Shown here piece after piece: positions 1 through 12,379 of a stretch of DNA of 64,000 nucleotides. The DNA is from Ctenosaura bakeri. Its lineage: Eukaryota > Chordata > Lepidosauria > Squamata > Iguanidae. The DNA is taken from contig CAOLHI010000623.1 of assembly GCA_948474755.1 (NCBI GenBank), positions 248,001 through 312,000 on the forward strand. The letters are read 5' to 3'. The stretch's first letter is position 1. Every line of letters begins with the position of its first letter. The notes beneath the pieces were generated by a model that had not been told where the DNA came from, made no database searches, and worked only from the letters and a program-made list of their open reading frames with translations. The position numbers and the translations under genes were made by a program.

Positions 1-3000
1 ACACTGGATTTTTTCCAAACAGATTTTTTTTTCTCATTTGACCTTTTCTCCCTCCCTCCTTTTTGTTTGCCAATTCATATTTTTTGCCAATTCATTAAAA
101 CAGTTGGCATCTGTCTTTTGTTGTGGATATGGCAGCCTTGTTATAGGGGCTGTACATTTCAGATACACTTTGAAAATTGCTGGGCAGGAGCACTGGATAC
201 CCAGCACTAGAAACTTAAGTCATTAGTAAACATTTTTCTTCATTTCAATAATTGCCGTTCTACTGTGCTTTTTAACTATAATTAATTTTCTTAACTATCT
301 TATTCATTTATATAACAGTCCAAACATGCATTTGCCACCAGCCATTGATTTTATTCTGTTTACCATTCATTTCCATCTTTCTGTCTCAAAATATGGACCT
401 AGACAATGCAGCTGGATTAATGCAAGAGATATTGAGGTAAAGATGTATTCAGCTGAAAACATAATCCTACTCTTGGGGAAGAATGAAATGCTATCATAAA
501 ATATTAATCTGGTCTAATTTTCCTAGTTTTCCACCATATTCATTCTCCCCTTTGTAAACTACCAGCTGCTTCTAAGTAAATGGGTACTCAGGATTCTTTC
601 AGGTTCTTGACATGTGAGAGTTAGAAAAAATTTGCTTGCTAATGTAGGCCTTTGATCCCTTTACTTCCTCCCTTGCTTACCACCCTACTGTGATGTATTG
701 GTGGAGCTATTACTTGAACTATATAGGGCTGGGAGGGTATGTACCAAAGAAAGTGATGCCCAGCGCTTGACTCTGGACTTGTTTTGTACGCATGTAGAAT
801 TTCTTTTAACTTATTTTATAACATGTACATTAGAAAAATGTCTAGTGCTATACTAATTGCACTACTATAGGATTTAAACTCCAGAATCTACAAAAGGTGT
901 CTGTTAAGACTTTATCTGTCTTATAGAGTTGCATAGTCTTTATGCAAAAATTCCATCCTAAAGAGACAGAGAGAATCTGCAAAGATCCAAGTGCATGTTT
1001 TCCACTATGGGGTGGAAAGGGGGCATGATGAAGTAGAAACCATCTAAAACTGTTGGACTTACAGAGGGAGCACCTGGATTGGGCATTAAAAACATCCTTC
1101 TCCCCCACTTCCCCCAAAATTTCTCACAGGACACAGCTGCTGTCAACACAGTGTCCTCTTCTTCCCCCTCCCCCATGTTTCTCCAAGGGATCGCAGATAA
1201 TCTAGGCTTGAATGCTGATGCCTTAATCTGAAATCTGATTTACTTGATATGAATCAAAGCTGATTCAAAATCTCTTGGCATGTCTTAATGTGGAGACAGC
1301 ACTTGGAAGCATGGGAAGAGGCACTCCAAAGACTATTATGAACCAAGAGGTGCATGTGGGAAGTGCTATGCCCTTTCCCCTTTCATCTCATCTAGTTCCT
1401 TGGGCTTCCAGCTAAACATACCTCTGCCAATACTCCTTTATTGGTCTCTTCTTTCAAATCCCTTTTTTTTTTTTTTGGTGATTTATTTGCCTTTTGCACA
1501 ATGACACACAACCAGGGTAGCTCCTTACAGCTAAGGCTGCACGGAGAAAGTGGTTGGCATCCATACAAACAAAAAGAAACCCTTATACATGGCATTGCCA
1601 GCTTCTCATTTTTAAATTTTCTGTGGCTAGTCTTATTTATACAAATACAGAAGGAAAATGCCCAGGATGTCTATTTGTTATTGTATCTCCCTCACTTTAA
1701 GAACTAGGTGCCAATGTCTAAAAAAGATCTCCTGGAGTGAGCTGTTGGGCCTCAGAAGTTACTTTTAAACTCCCAGACAAAAGCTATTGTATTTTAACAG
1801 CTATGATGCCATTTTATCACAGTGTCTTAGGTTTTACCATTCCTGGACCTCCCCTGATTTTTTTACTTTAGCATGAGCCAAGGGAGTATTCAAGTATATG
1901 GGAAAAACACACTCAAACTGATGGATGCATAGATAACGGTATTGCCATTCCTGAGGTTACTAGAAACAATAGCAATAGTGATACACTGTACATCCTAAAG
2001 CGCTTGCCTTGAATACAGAGTTCTATAATACAGAAGCCTCATTTTGTCAAGGCGTTGAAAAGGGCTGGAAATAATGCCTTTTTAAAATTACTGAAATCTT
2101 TTGATTTGGGTGAAGCAAGCTGTACCTCCAGTTTGAACCATTCCACCTCTTTGCAGCAACAGCTTAAACAAAGTCATAGGGTTTTTTTTCCTAGAAATAT
2201 TGGATGATTCTTGCTTTTTTTACAGTAGAAAAGTAGAATCTGGGGGAATCATTCATATACTCTCAAATGCAAAAAAGGTGAGCACTTATTATGAAAATAC
2301 ATTAGAGTATCTCTAGTTTGCCCTGAGAGGTTTTATGTTTGCACCCTTGTGAAAACATACAGCATATGTTTAAAATATGCTGTTGTTTCCTAGAGATTTG
2401 TGAGCTCCAAAGCACGAGTTTATATATCTGGGTGAGACATGCTTCATATTTGGTATCCTTTTTTGATGCTATTGAGATAAGGGAGTGACATTCTGTATAC
2501 ACACACATATAAGTTACATGAAGATGTGGCCTTTAACTTGGAGTCCACTGAGGACAGTGGAGAATTGTCCTTTTTTTACATCCTAGTTCAGATGGAGTGT
2601 TGAAGCAGCACAGGAGGTTTGAGTTTCAACACATGACAAAGATTTGTCATTCTTTGTCCTGAGATACACTTGAATTATTTTATGTCCTGCAGAATTCATG
2701 TTGGAGATGAATATGGGACCTGACAATTTTGGGCCTAGAAAAGAAACCACTCACAGCACCGCTAGAAAATATGCGTTGAGTTAAATAGATTCCTGTTGTT
2801 CCCTTCTGAGATCAAGGCAAAGTAAATATTACGCAGAAAAAGCAACAGTTCTTCCTGTAGAATTGTTCCTGATTGCTAAACCTTTCCTGCAAAAGTCCTG
2901 TTTAAATAGGAAGGGGTTAGATAAGAGTGCAACTGTACTCATTTATAATTCCCATTCATTTCAAAAGAGATTTGGAAAGGAAAAATTCCCAGTGCATTGT

Positions 3001-3540
3001 GTCCCTTAGGTTTTTCACTATCTTCTTGGAAAACAACAGTAAGGTTTTGTGGCCTGTTTGGTATGGGTGAGGAGAGGACCCATTGATGATCTTTGAAAAC
3101 GTGGCCTTAACATTTTTTGCAATACTTGAATAAAAGTGTGTTCACTAAAGAAATTCCATAGCACAGCATTCAGAGACCATTGAAGTAACTGCACCACAAA
3201 TATTTTTTCACTCACTTTTGGTATTTTAACAGAATTGAATACTTAAGTTCCAGCAGCAAAAACAATTGACACTTGCAAAGTGTTTCTATGTAAACTATAG
3301 GAATTTGTTTTTTGTATTTACAAACACTGGTTAATATGGATAAGCAGAACTCTCAGCTAAAATAATTTGACATCTAATGTAGAAAAGGAAACAAAGGTGG
3401 AAAAACTGTACTGTAATACGTTGAAGTAAATAGGAGTTTTTCCTTTGATTTTTGCAGAGCCTTTTTATATACATTTGCCGAGCCGTTTTGGGGAGACCCT
3501 TTTTCCATGTGTAATATATTGTGCAGATACTAAACTGCTT

Positions 3541-3554
3541 GTGTGTGTGTGTGC

Positions 3555-3587
<33 letters not shown>
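3541..3587. repeat. (GT)n microsatellite
   Basis: About 23 GT units with two GC interruptions, lying near the end of the presumed 3' UTR. Confidence 0.95.
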
Positions 3588-3589
<2 letters not shown>

Positions 3590-3772
3590 AATTACCTTGT
3601 CATACTGATTCCTAGGTCAGTTTCAGCCAATAATCACACATCCCTGTGCAGCACGGCTCAGTAGATTACAGGGTGTTAAGGTTCTTGTAATTATGGACTG
3701 TAAAATAAGACAGGGTAGTCCCTGTGTACACCAGTGTAAATATCTTTGTTCATTTGAGATGTACTTTAAGAG

Positions 3773-3791
3773 AATAAAATCTGTAAATAAA
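3773..3791 (+). terminator. Tandem polyadenylation signals
   Basis: AATAAA occurs at 3773-3778 and again at 3786-3791. A T- and GT-rich stretch follows (about 3810-3900). LINE sequence starts right behind it, so this is the likely 3' end of the transcript covering the repeat-free block. Confidence 0.5.
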
Positions 3792-3897
3792 CTGATTTAT
3801 AAATTATTTAGTATTCTGCCATTCTTTGAAAACAATGAAAACATTCTTTGTTCTTACAGTGCTACTTCTGTATGCTTCTTAGTCTTTTCCATTGTTT

Positions 3898-5450
3898 GTT
3901 AATTTATTTTATATCCTACCTTTCTCCCAGCATAGGATTCAGTGTGGCTTACAACCACTTAAAACACCGTATAACTAAAAAAAATTAATATCAAAGTTAA
4001 AATACAATTAAACCAGACTTCTACTTAAAAAAACACAAGTTAAAAACACAAGTTAAAAGCAGTTTTAAAAACATATTTAAAACATACACCCATTAAAACT
4101 ACCTCTGCTGCAACATATTAAAATCCAAATGCCTCCGTAAATAAAAAGGTCTTTACTTGCTGATAGGAAGGCAGCGGGGAAATGGACCAACCAAAACTTC
4201 AAGGATAGGGAGATCCACAAACTTGGGTGCAGCCACTGAGGTGGTTTCCCTCCGTGTACTCACTAAAACTGCCTGTGATGGTGGTAGGACTGAGAAAAAG
4301 CCTTCCCCAGAGAATCTTAAAATTCATGCAGAGAGAGACACAGCCTTTCAGATAGTCTGGACCAAAGCCATGTAGGGTGTTACTTTGAATTCTGCCTAAG
4401 AACAGACTGGCAGCTAGTGGAGCTGCTTCAGCAATGGTGTTATATGCTCACTCTAACCTGCCCCAGCATTTTGGACGTGCTGAAGTTTCCAAAGACAGAC
4501 CCACGTAGAATGCATTACGGTAATCCAATGGGATGTAGTCAAGGAAAAGGCACAGCTGGTTCAGCTATGCAAGTACTCCTGGCCACTGCTGATATCAGGG
4601 AATCAAGGCTCACCAGCTGAGTCCAGGAGTGTGCGCAAGCTGCAAACCTGAGGTTTCAGTTGGAGTGTGACCCCTTCCAACATGCTGAGTTCCTATTCCC
4701 CAGTCTGCCCCTTGACTGATCAGAAACATCTCTGTCTTGTCTGAATAAGGTTTCAGTCTGTTTGCTTTCATCCAGTCCATAACTGGCAGAAGACACTGGT
4801 TTAGGACAAAGAAAGTTTCCTTGGAATTGGGTGGAAAGGAGAGAGTGAGATGCTGTTACCAGCATATTAGTGACACCCAACCACAAAACTCAAGATAACC
4901 CTCTACAGTTTCATGTACGGTAGATATTAAATAGCACAGGAAACAAAACAAAGCCCTGAGGAACCACACAGGCCAATAGCCATGGTGTCAAGCAGGGATC
5001 CCTTAGCACCATCTAAGTTTGTCCTTCCTAGAAGGACTACAACGACTGCAGAACAGTGACACCAAGTTTCATCACAGAGTGACAGTTCAGAAAGATACCT
5101 TGGCTGATAGCCAGGCCTGAAGACTTACTGAAATGGATCTAGATAATCCATTTCATCCATGCACCCCAGAGCTGTGAGGTCTCTGCACGCTCTAAAACCT
5201 TGCTCCAAAAAGGATAGTGGAGACTGAGCAGTAGTTATCTAGTGTAGTTGGATTCAGGGAGGGGTTTTTTGTGTTTTTCTTTTTTGTTCGTTTTCTGTAG
5301 AGGCCTTGCCACATTTTCTTTTAGACAAGATTGAACTCTTGTGTTGCTGCAATGAGATATTCACTGCTCTCATTATCTGCTCAGCCAGTGCCTCACCAGC
5401 TGCTTTTATAAGGGTCTAGTGCGATCAGGTCGTCCTCCTCAACCTGCACA
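3898..5450 (-). mobile_element. CR1/L2-group LINE remnant with decayed reverse transcriptase
   Basis: Non-LTR retrotransposon copy read on the - strand. Its 3' end is at the left: the boundary resembles the squamate LINE tail with a pyrimidine-rich motif (CCTTTCTCCCAGC near 3920). Further in, translation of the - strand in shifting frames gives the RT motif PQGxVLxPVLFNIY (near 4930-4960) and a broken YADD box (reads YAG, near 4865), followed by a DW/GLD-like segment and LxxTRQ. Frameshifts and stops occur throughout, so it is dead. Length and order fit a 5'-truncated copy. Confidence 0.75.
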
Positions 5451-6187
5451 AATGTAAATGTATCCAATAACATGGGACACACAGGAAACAACTTTACATC
5501 ACGGACCTGCAGAAACCACAGCATTGAAGTCAGAGTTAAATTTTATTTTTAAAAGATTTACTTGGTGCAGAACACTGTTTAATATAGGAATTCACTTTCT
5601 TTAGGAAAATAGGTAACAAATCCAGCATTCTGTTCATAACAGGAAGCACTCAAATACTTCTAAATTCTAACGTGCAAACTGAAATGTCAAATGTCCTATT
5701 TGGACTCAGCACCTAAAAAGGTACATTTCTTTGGAACATGAAGATCTTCTGTGGCTGCTAAGGGGAATAGGCTTTGACAGACATTGTGAGGTCTCTCTCT
5801 TAAATTTTAGCAAGCAGCTGGAGGAGATGGGCAATTTGAATTGGTCCACAACACTGTAGGAAGTGAGAGAATCCACCATAAAACAATACTTCCTCCTCTT
5901 AAAATCCCTTCCATGGCCACTATTTGCCCCATTGGGGCAAGCCTAATGTACAAGCCCGTTTGTTTTCTCTTTAGCAGCTCAGGATAGGAGATGCAGGCAA
6001 TAAAAAAAATTCTCTAAGAAACAGACCCTCACCAACAAGAAAAGGTTTCGGTGGCTTAAGAAAAATGAGACCCCTTGGATCTCTTGGCTGGAGGGGGAAC
6101 AATAAAAAGCAGCGTCAACACCTTTCTGTAAGTGAATGCATTTGCCATAATCTTCCTCTTGCTGAAAACTCAGCATAGCTATGCTTT

Positions 6188-6775
6188 GTTATTGATAATT
6201 GCCATCAAATCAGTTTTGTCTTAGGGCAACCCTAGGAATAAAAGATTTCCAAGACACTTTGCGATTTAACAGCTCTGCTCAGGTCTTGCAAATTCAGGAC
6301 TGTGCTACTTTGACTGACTCTATCTACCTGTAATGCAGTCTTCCTCTTTTCTTAATGCCTGTCTCTTTACCAAGCATTATTGTTTTTTTCTAATAACTCA
6401 CGTTGGCTCATGGTATGTCCAATTATGATAGCCTTAGTTTAGTCATTTTAGCTCCAAGGGAAAATTCAGGCTTGGTTTGTTCTCAGACCCATTCATTTAT
6501 CTTTCTAGTAATCCACGCTATTTATCTTTAGAACTTTCCTCTGGCATCACATTTCAAATGAGTTGATTCTCTTCCTTTCAGCTTTTTCATTGTCTAGTTT
6601 TCATGTACATAGAATTATAGCACAGACAGTCCTGACTGTGGTATTAAATAATATGACTTTTCACTTGAGGATCTTATCTAATTGCTTCATAGCTTCCCGT
6701 TCAAGTCCTAGTCTTCTGATTTCTCGACTACAATCTCCACTTGGATTCATGAGTGAGCTAAGATAGAGAAAATAT
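6188..6775 (-). mobile_element. Bov-B (RTE) LINE fragment
   Basis: The segment carries the antisense Bov-B phrases well known from squamates, such as TTTCAAATGAGTTGATTCTC, GGATCTTATCTAATTGCTTC and TTTCTCGACTACAATCTCC. The RT coding strand is therefore -. It is heavily decayed and truncated at both ends. A second copy of the same part of the element is at 53424-54125. Confidence 0.8.
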
Positions 6776-6810
6776 TTTAAGTATTTTAGTTAAAATATCT
6801 ATTTTAGTTA

Positions 6811-6898
6811 GCCCCTCTGTAAACTGCAAACCCCAGGATTCCATAGGATGTTGGAAAGTGGAATACTAGTTCTACAACAATCTAATGCAGAAATGGCA
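6811..6898. mobile_element. FB3 foldback element, right half
   Basis: This is one arm only: AAACTGCAAACCCCAGGATT, then CATAGGATGTTGGAAAGTGG, ending in GCAGAAATGGCA. The left arm is missing, so no target duplication can be read. Confidence 0.8.
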
Positions 6899-7897
6899 TG
6901 GGTAGTTCACCTTAGCCATTGGCTTAGTCAGCTCAGCCTATCTTTGATCATCTGCAACTACAGTGATTCTTTTTACTCACTCATAATACTCTTTATTTGA
7001 GGCAGTCAAATTCAGAGATAATAGAATGAAGTATATCCTTTCAACCAGCATTTTCCATACTCCTATAGAAAACACTATGTGCAAGCAGGAGATATTTACA
7101 TAAGAAGCATTAAATATGATGTCTCACAACTATTGATGTAATGATACAATCCATCCTATCACCTCATTCTATTGGATCAGGCTAGAAATGCCAGTAACCA
7201 GTGAGAGGACAAAAGAAGGTAATCTGAGCCTGGTTCTCTTTAACAAATCCTCTCTGCCAAATCCCTTTCCAACTTATGTGCCATTGCAGGTAATTACACA
7301 ACTCAGTACAAAGAAAAAATCCCTAATGTAAGTACTAATGAGTAAGTACTAATGAGAGTCAGCCTCCCACACAGATGCAGCTGTTTACAACAGGACCAAT
7401 ATGCTGTTCCTGGCTGATAAATACCCAGACAATGCTGGTAAGGGAGAGGAAGAGAATGCCTCTGATCTCAATTACTGATGTAATTCCTATCTGAATAAAT
7501 AAATGTCTTTTATGATCATAATAGATGCCTACTATGTGTGTGTGCGTGTGCATGCGTGAACACATACATGCATGTATATGCATTTGTGTGTAACAGATGC
7601 CAGTAGGTATAGCAATGCCCATGGAATAGTATTTCCTATGGATGTCTGTGTGTTTATCCACAGACATTTAGTTTAAGTTCATCTATGTGTTAAGTACAAA
7701 GATGCCTGTTGGGAAGAATATAGAGAATATTAAGAGGCAGTTCCTTATGTCTCTAGTAAAGGTTGCTGAGATGAATTTAAAAGAATTTGATGATATAAAG
7801 TTTGCTGCCTTGCATTAGATGTAATAGGAAACTGGTTAGCTATTGCATATAGCAGATAAAAGTTTATGTTCCTCCCTAAGAGGAGTGTATATATATA

Positions 7898-8281
7898 CAG
7901 TCAGTTCTCCACATGCAGGTTTTGCTTTTGCAGATTTGATTATTCACGGATTATTTGCTGTCACCTCTGCTGTCTCCCTATGCCATTTTTAAAAGGGACT
8001 ACAAGGTTTTTTGAGACTCAGAAACTGCAAAGGAGGCTGGTAAGTCCCTTATTAAAAATGGTGTGGGGCAGCAGTGGAGCTGGCAGTGAGCCCCACCAGC
8101 CAGCCACTTCTGCCTTGTGAAGGAACCCTGATGCCTCAGAGGAATCCATGGTGGGTTGAAGATGGTGATCATACTTTTTTGTATATTAAATATGGTTTGG
8201 GAGGGCCTAGAGTTATTCACATTTTTTCCACTTTCACATGGGTCCTGTGCCCCTAACCCTAGCAAATGTGGAGAGATGGCT
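7898..8281 (+). mobile_element. Tc1/mariner (pogo/Tigger-like) non-autonomous element TgA, copy 1
   Basis: It starts CAGTCAGTTCTCCACATGCA and ends in the inverted counterpart GCAAATGTGGAGAGATGGC, flanked by TA-rich sequence. The interior (GATTTGATTATTCACGGATT, CCTTGTGAAGGAACCCTGATG, TTAAATATGGTTTGGGAGGG) is shared with the copies at 10672, 40852 and 45072. It has no transposase frame. The superfamily call rests on the CAGT ends, the TA flanks and the resemblance of the terminus to mammalian Tigger ends. Confidence 0.75.
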
Positions 8282-8850
8282 ATATATAATTGTGTCATTT
8301 TATAAATAAATAGTCTAAAAGATCGTCAGCAGTCTGCTTATTCTCCCAGGCAAATATTCTAAGATTCCAAGACGTTAAGAGCGTCTAAACAGAATGTTGA
8401 TGCTTACTGTGCCTGGTTGGATTCTACTGTTGATCACAAGTTTGGAGCCCAAATGACTAGATGTCAAGAGTCAGTATTTTGACCTCCAAGTAGATACAGA
8501 TTAGTTCACAAAAGGCAAAGAACCCTCAGTCCCTCAGTCTTAAGAGACAGAGATGAGAAACCATATCTGGATATGTATATGAATGATACAGTTCAGGCAT
8601 TTTGCTGTCTCTGCTGCATAGTAAAGTAACAGCAGCCCTCTGATGTTACAAAACTGACCAACTCTATTTTCCACATACATAAATCCACTTACAAAGACAT
8701 AACTCCATGCAGGATTCTGGCCATTATGTGTATTCCTGGTGTGATGGATTATAACAACAGCAATGTTTTGCCATGTACGGATACTTCTAATGTTACTGTA
8801 TTATCAGATCATGACGGTTTTTTTGCCATCAGTTTTCTTCTTAGTAGTGT

Positions 8851-9072
8851 TGTGTACATTCAAGTAATTTCAACTTATGGCATCCCTAAAGTGAACTTAT
8901 CGCAGGGTTTTCTTGGCAAGATTTGTTCATGGGGAGGGGCAGTCATTGCCTCCTGCTGGGGGAGTGTGGCTTCCCAAAGTCACCCAGGAGGTTTCTGTGA
9001 TTGAGTGGGATTTGAACCCGAGTCTCCCAGTGTCCTAGGCCAACATTTAAATCACTTACACCATGCTGCCTC
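8851..9072 (-). mobile_element. Sauria-type tRNA-derived SINE
   Basis: Reverse-complement copy. The + strand reads from the Bov-B-like tail (CTTATGGCATCCCTAAAGTG) through CACCCAGGAGGTTTC to the B box-like GGATTTGAACCCGAGTC and a head ending in ATGCTGCCTCT. Confidence 0.85.
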
Positions 9073-9216
9073 TCTTAGTACTTCTGAATTTTACTTTTCT
9101 TATCGATGATAAGTTATAAAGACCCATGAAAATATCAGAGGAAGCCCCAAAAAGCAGCTGCCACCTGATTCACAGGGGAGAATGCTGAGGAAAGAAAAGA
9201 GAAATTGACAAACTAC

Positions 9217-9307
9217 GGTCATTTCCGCACTAGACTGTTATAGCGCTATTATCCCACTTGCAACATTCTATGGAATCCTGGGGTTTGCAGTTTCGGGAGG
9301 GGCCGGC
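9217..9307. mobile_element. FB3 foldback element, left half
   Basis: Left arm GGTCATTTCCGCACTAGACT through GCAGTTTCGGGAGGGGCC. The right arm is absent. A pyrimidine-rich unique stretch (9308-9483) separates it from the next, complete copy. Confidence 0.85.
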
Positions 9308-9483
9308 TCTTTCTTCTGCACTTTGTCTCACTTTGTACCTACTTCACTTGTTCTTTGCACCTTTCCACAGAATCTTTCTATCTTCCTCTTTCTTGCCTCC
9401 TTTCATGCCTTTGCAATGCCTTCCTCCCTCAGCCCACAGCTTTACTTCTCTCTCCTCCTTTCCTCACCTTGCACATTGACTAT

Positions 9484-9664
9484 GGCCATTTCCGCACGAG
9501 ACTGTTATAGTGCTATGGTGCCATTTTCAACATTCTGTGGAATCCTGGGGCTTGCAGTTTAGGGAGGGGCCTCAAAGGCCCTCAAAGGCCGCCCCTCCCT
9601 AAGCTGGAAACCCCAGGACTCCACAGGCATCATAGCGCTATAACAGTCTCGTGCGGAAATGGTC
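9484..9664. mobile_element. FB3 foldback element
   Basis: Both arms are present. GGCCATTTCCGCACGAGACT pairs with the end AGTCTCGTGCGGAAATGGTC. The loop contains a duplicated CTCAAAGGCC. The flanks TAT and TGA do not match, so no clean target duplication is seen here. Confidence 0.9.
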
Positions 9665-10671
9665 TGAATTTTCTGCTGCCAGTAGAAAGTCGGGCCTTCC
9701 AGCTATATTGAGTAAGCCAATAAAAGGACCCATCTTATGCCCAACTGGGAACACAATGTGAAAATGTCTTCTGACTTTCCCGGAAGGTTTATTCATTCCC
9801 CTTATCACGAATGTAATGCCATCACTTAACTATGCACATACAGTGTTTGTGTCATCCTTTCTTAAAATGTAACCGCTCAGAGCTTCTGATGTGACTTCAA
9901 AGGAAAACCACAAATTGTATCTGTGTCCAGTTCAAGGCCAGGACTGAGGACAAGGGGATGTTGAGAGAAAGCCACAAAGTGGAACATAATTCTCACCCTC
10001 CCACACATGAACACCTCACAGACATGTGAGACCTGGACATGAGAATGGCTGGCTGGTACTATACACTCAGCTAAGCAGGTTTCTGAGCAGGACTAAATAG
10101 AAGGATGATGGAAGTAATACACTGAAGAACTATACAGAAAAGATGAAAGGATGACTGCATCCTGCAAGGAAGAACACTGATGATGATCCTGCAATTTTAG
10201 AAGATAAAGTAGAAGAGGCTCCTAAAGCATTTGGAGAAAATAAATTACTAGGAACAGTTTATGGTAGACGTGCAGTTTTGGGTCAGTCTAGATGACCTCT
10301 GGGTGTGAGGGAAAAGCAGTTAATTTCCTTTGCAATTGAAGTCCCTCCGTGTTAGAAGAAAAAACAAAGGGACCTTGTATAATGAAATGTTATCGGTTTA
10401 GTTTGACGTATTAGCTCTTGGCAGCGTTACAGAAGATTTGCAACATTTTGTAGACATTGGTGGGAACACATCAGTTTCCCTCTTGAACATGTGATGTATT
10501 TGCACTGGAAATGTATAAATTGTTGTGAATGTAAAGAGGCGGGAGTCAGTCTTTTGGGAATGATCCTACTGAGACAATAAACAATTTTCCTAAAACCGTG
10601 GGTCTCTATCTTGGTTCTGCTTACAGTTGTGATGCCAACAGAGCTGTTTCAAGGTATAGGGTCAGAATATA

Positions 10672-11166
10672 CAGTCCTCCCTCCCTCCCCTCCACATTCA
10701 AAGGTTTGACCTTGAATTTGATTATTTACAAGGCAGGTGCTTGCCTCCTCCCGCCATTTTTCTCCTTCTATTCCCTTGCATTTCTCACGCCACACATGCA
10801 AGGCTTGTGTTTAAAATGGACCTTTTTTCCTTTGGGGCAAGCAAAGTACCCCCTCACTACTGGAGGTGTGCCCTCTCTGCCATATGACTGCGCATTCCTG
10901 TGTGTAATGGCTGCTGATTGGTCTCACCCCTCCTTTTTCAAGATGGCTGCTGGAAGTAACTAGAATGCAAGAACTCTGTTCTTCTCCCTCTGAGAGGAAA
11001 GTACCCATAAGCCCTTCACCTTGTCTTCCCCCCAACACCAGGGCCAGAAGCAAAGGACTGGGAGGGGATAGCTTGGGAGGGGAATGGTAGGGGGGCTTAT
11101 TCACATTTTCCCCACTTTCATGAGGGTTCTGTGCCCCAAACTCTCATGAATGTGGAGAGGCTACTG
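10672..11166 (+). mobile_element. TgA element, copy 2
   Basis: The ends CAGTCCTCC... and ...GAATGTGGAGAGGCTACTG are each flanked by TA, as expected for Tc1/mariner insertion. The middle is more diverged and longer than copy 1. The 3' block CCACTTTCATGAGGGTTCTG matches the family. Confidence 0.75.
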
Positions 11167-11878
11167 TATTCAAATAGTTTTTAAAAAAATAACCTGCCAG
11201 CAAATATGGAAAACAAAACAATAGTTCAATATACATTCCTATCCCCAAGAAAAGGGGCAGCAGGGACTGCAGTAACCACCAGACCACTGCGTTAATATCT
11301 CATGCAAGCAAAGTGATGGTCAAGATTTTACAGCATGAACCTGTATGGAATATGAAGTGAGAAATGTCAGAAATCCAAACTGGATTTTTTTTAAAAAAAG
11401 GATGAGGCACTAGAAGTCATATTGCAAACATGCATTGTCTAATAGAGTGCACCAAAGAATTTCAGAAGAACATTAACTTACGCTTTATGATTATAGCAAA
11501 ACCTTTGATTGTGCAGATACTAAAAAAATTATGCCTTGCTCTGAGCAATGAATGTGCTCGTGAACAGAGAAGCTAGGCAGGCTTAGTTGGAGCAAGCCAG
11601 TCACAGTTCAGGGAATGCTGTGAACGGGGGCTACGCAGGAAAAAGGATGAAAAAACCTGAGGCTTGGATAGGGGACAGATGGGATAGAGATAGGGGAAGG
11701 ACTGAAGAGAGATGCAGAAAGATGGCATAGAGAGAGAGAAAAGCTGTAATATGATAGGAGAGTCAGCTGGGGAAAAACTAAGCAGGGTTTTGGGGGGCTG
11801 TGAATGATTAAATACTTCAGGCATTAATGTGTGATTCAATTGTGTATCAATCAACTTCTTGTTTATTCTTTTTTACAG

Positions 11879-12026
11879 CTGTGTCTACTTGTTCTCGTTA
11901 AGTTTCCATAGAGAGTCTGATCATGGTTACCACAGTGTACTCACTGAACAACACAGCCACTGGTCCATATAGAGATCACCTAGAGGCCCAGATACTCAAT
12001 CCCAGAAGAGATCTTGAAGGGGCACG
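11879..12026 (+). CDS. Candidate first coding exon of an unidentified gene
   Basis: The interval is bounded by a strong acceptor (pyrimidine tract ending TTTTTTACAG at 11878) and a consensus donor (CACG then GTGAGT from 12027). An in-frame TAA at 11899-11901 precedes an ATG at 11923 with A at -3 and G at +4. From that ATG the frame is open for 34 codons plus 2 nt to the donor. It begins MVTTVYSLNNT, contains an N-N-T glycosylation sequon and ends NPRRDLEGA. Reading through the donor hits TGA at once, so the open frame stops where the exon should. I do not recognise the protein. No further exon was identified: a Bov-B fragment follows. It could be an alternative exon of a neighbouring gene, a lineage-specific gene, or chance. 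Confidence 0.4.
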
Positions 12027-12379
12027 GTGAGTGACAGGAGCGCAAGGGTTAGGAATTGTGGGGCCAGGCTAGTGTGGGGATCTGTCACAGTGCTGCAAGA
12101 TTGATTATCCTGATGTGTAAACTCTCCTCTGGACAAGAGACCACGGCCAGGACAGACTATGCAGAAACAGAATGGTTCCCAGTTGGTAAGGGGGTCAGAC
12201 AAGGTTGTTTTTATCTTCTTGTATAAAATATACATAGAACTTATTGTAGACAAGAGTAGACTCAGAGGAAGGAGGTATGAAAACTGTGGGGAAGAACAGT
12301 ATACTACCACAAAATGACACTACACTAGCATAAAATAGGAAAGACCTGAAGTGACCACTGGTAAAAATTCAGTGCAACA

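Larger units (their letters stand above)
1..3895 (+). other. Repeat-free block; probable 3' UTR / downstream end of an upstream gene (CEP350 predicted)
   Basis: This block is AT-rich and contains none of the SINE, LINE or DNA-transposon families found every 1-3 kb in the rest of the window. It has one GT microsatellite. It ends with two AATAAA signals followed by a T/GT-rich tract, and repeats begin immediately after. That is what a long terminal exon or 3' UTR on the + strand looks like. In other vertebrates the gene directly upstream of QSOX1 in the same orientation is CEP350, so its 3' UTR is the natural guess. This is inference from synteny: no coding exon was recognised here and the stop codon was not located. 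The short open frames in the block have no recognisable protein similarity. Confidence 0.45.

Noticed and set aside
319..438. Exon-like stretch after TATAACAG with an open frame ending MDLDNAAGLMQEILR and a stop
   Set aside because: Upstream residues are hydrophobic and not protein-like, and I could not match it to the C-terminus of CEP350. Kept only as a remark.
6563..6766. + strand open frame of 67 codons
   Set aside because: It is antisense to the Bov-B RT region.
9217..9664. One large FB3 composite (two copies as ends of a bigger element)
   Set aside because: The outer flanks TAC and TGA do not match and the inner sequence has no feature of a mobile unit.
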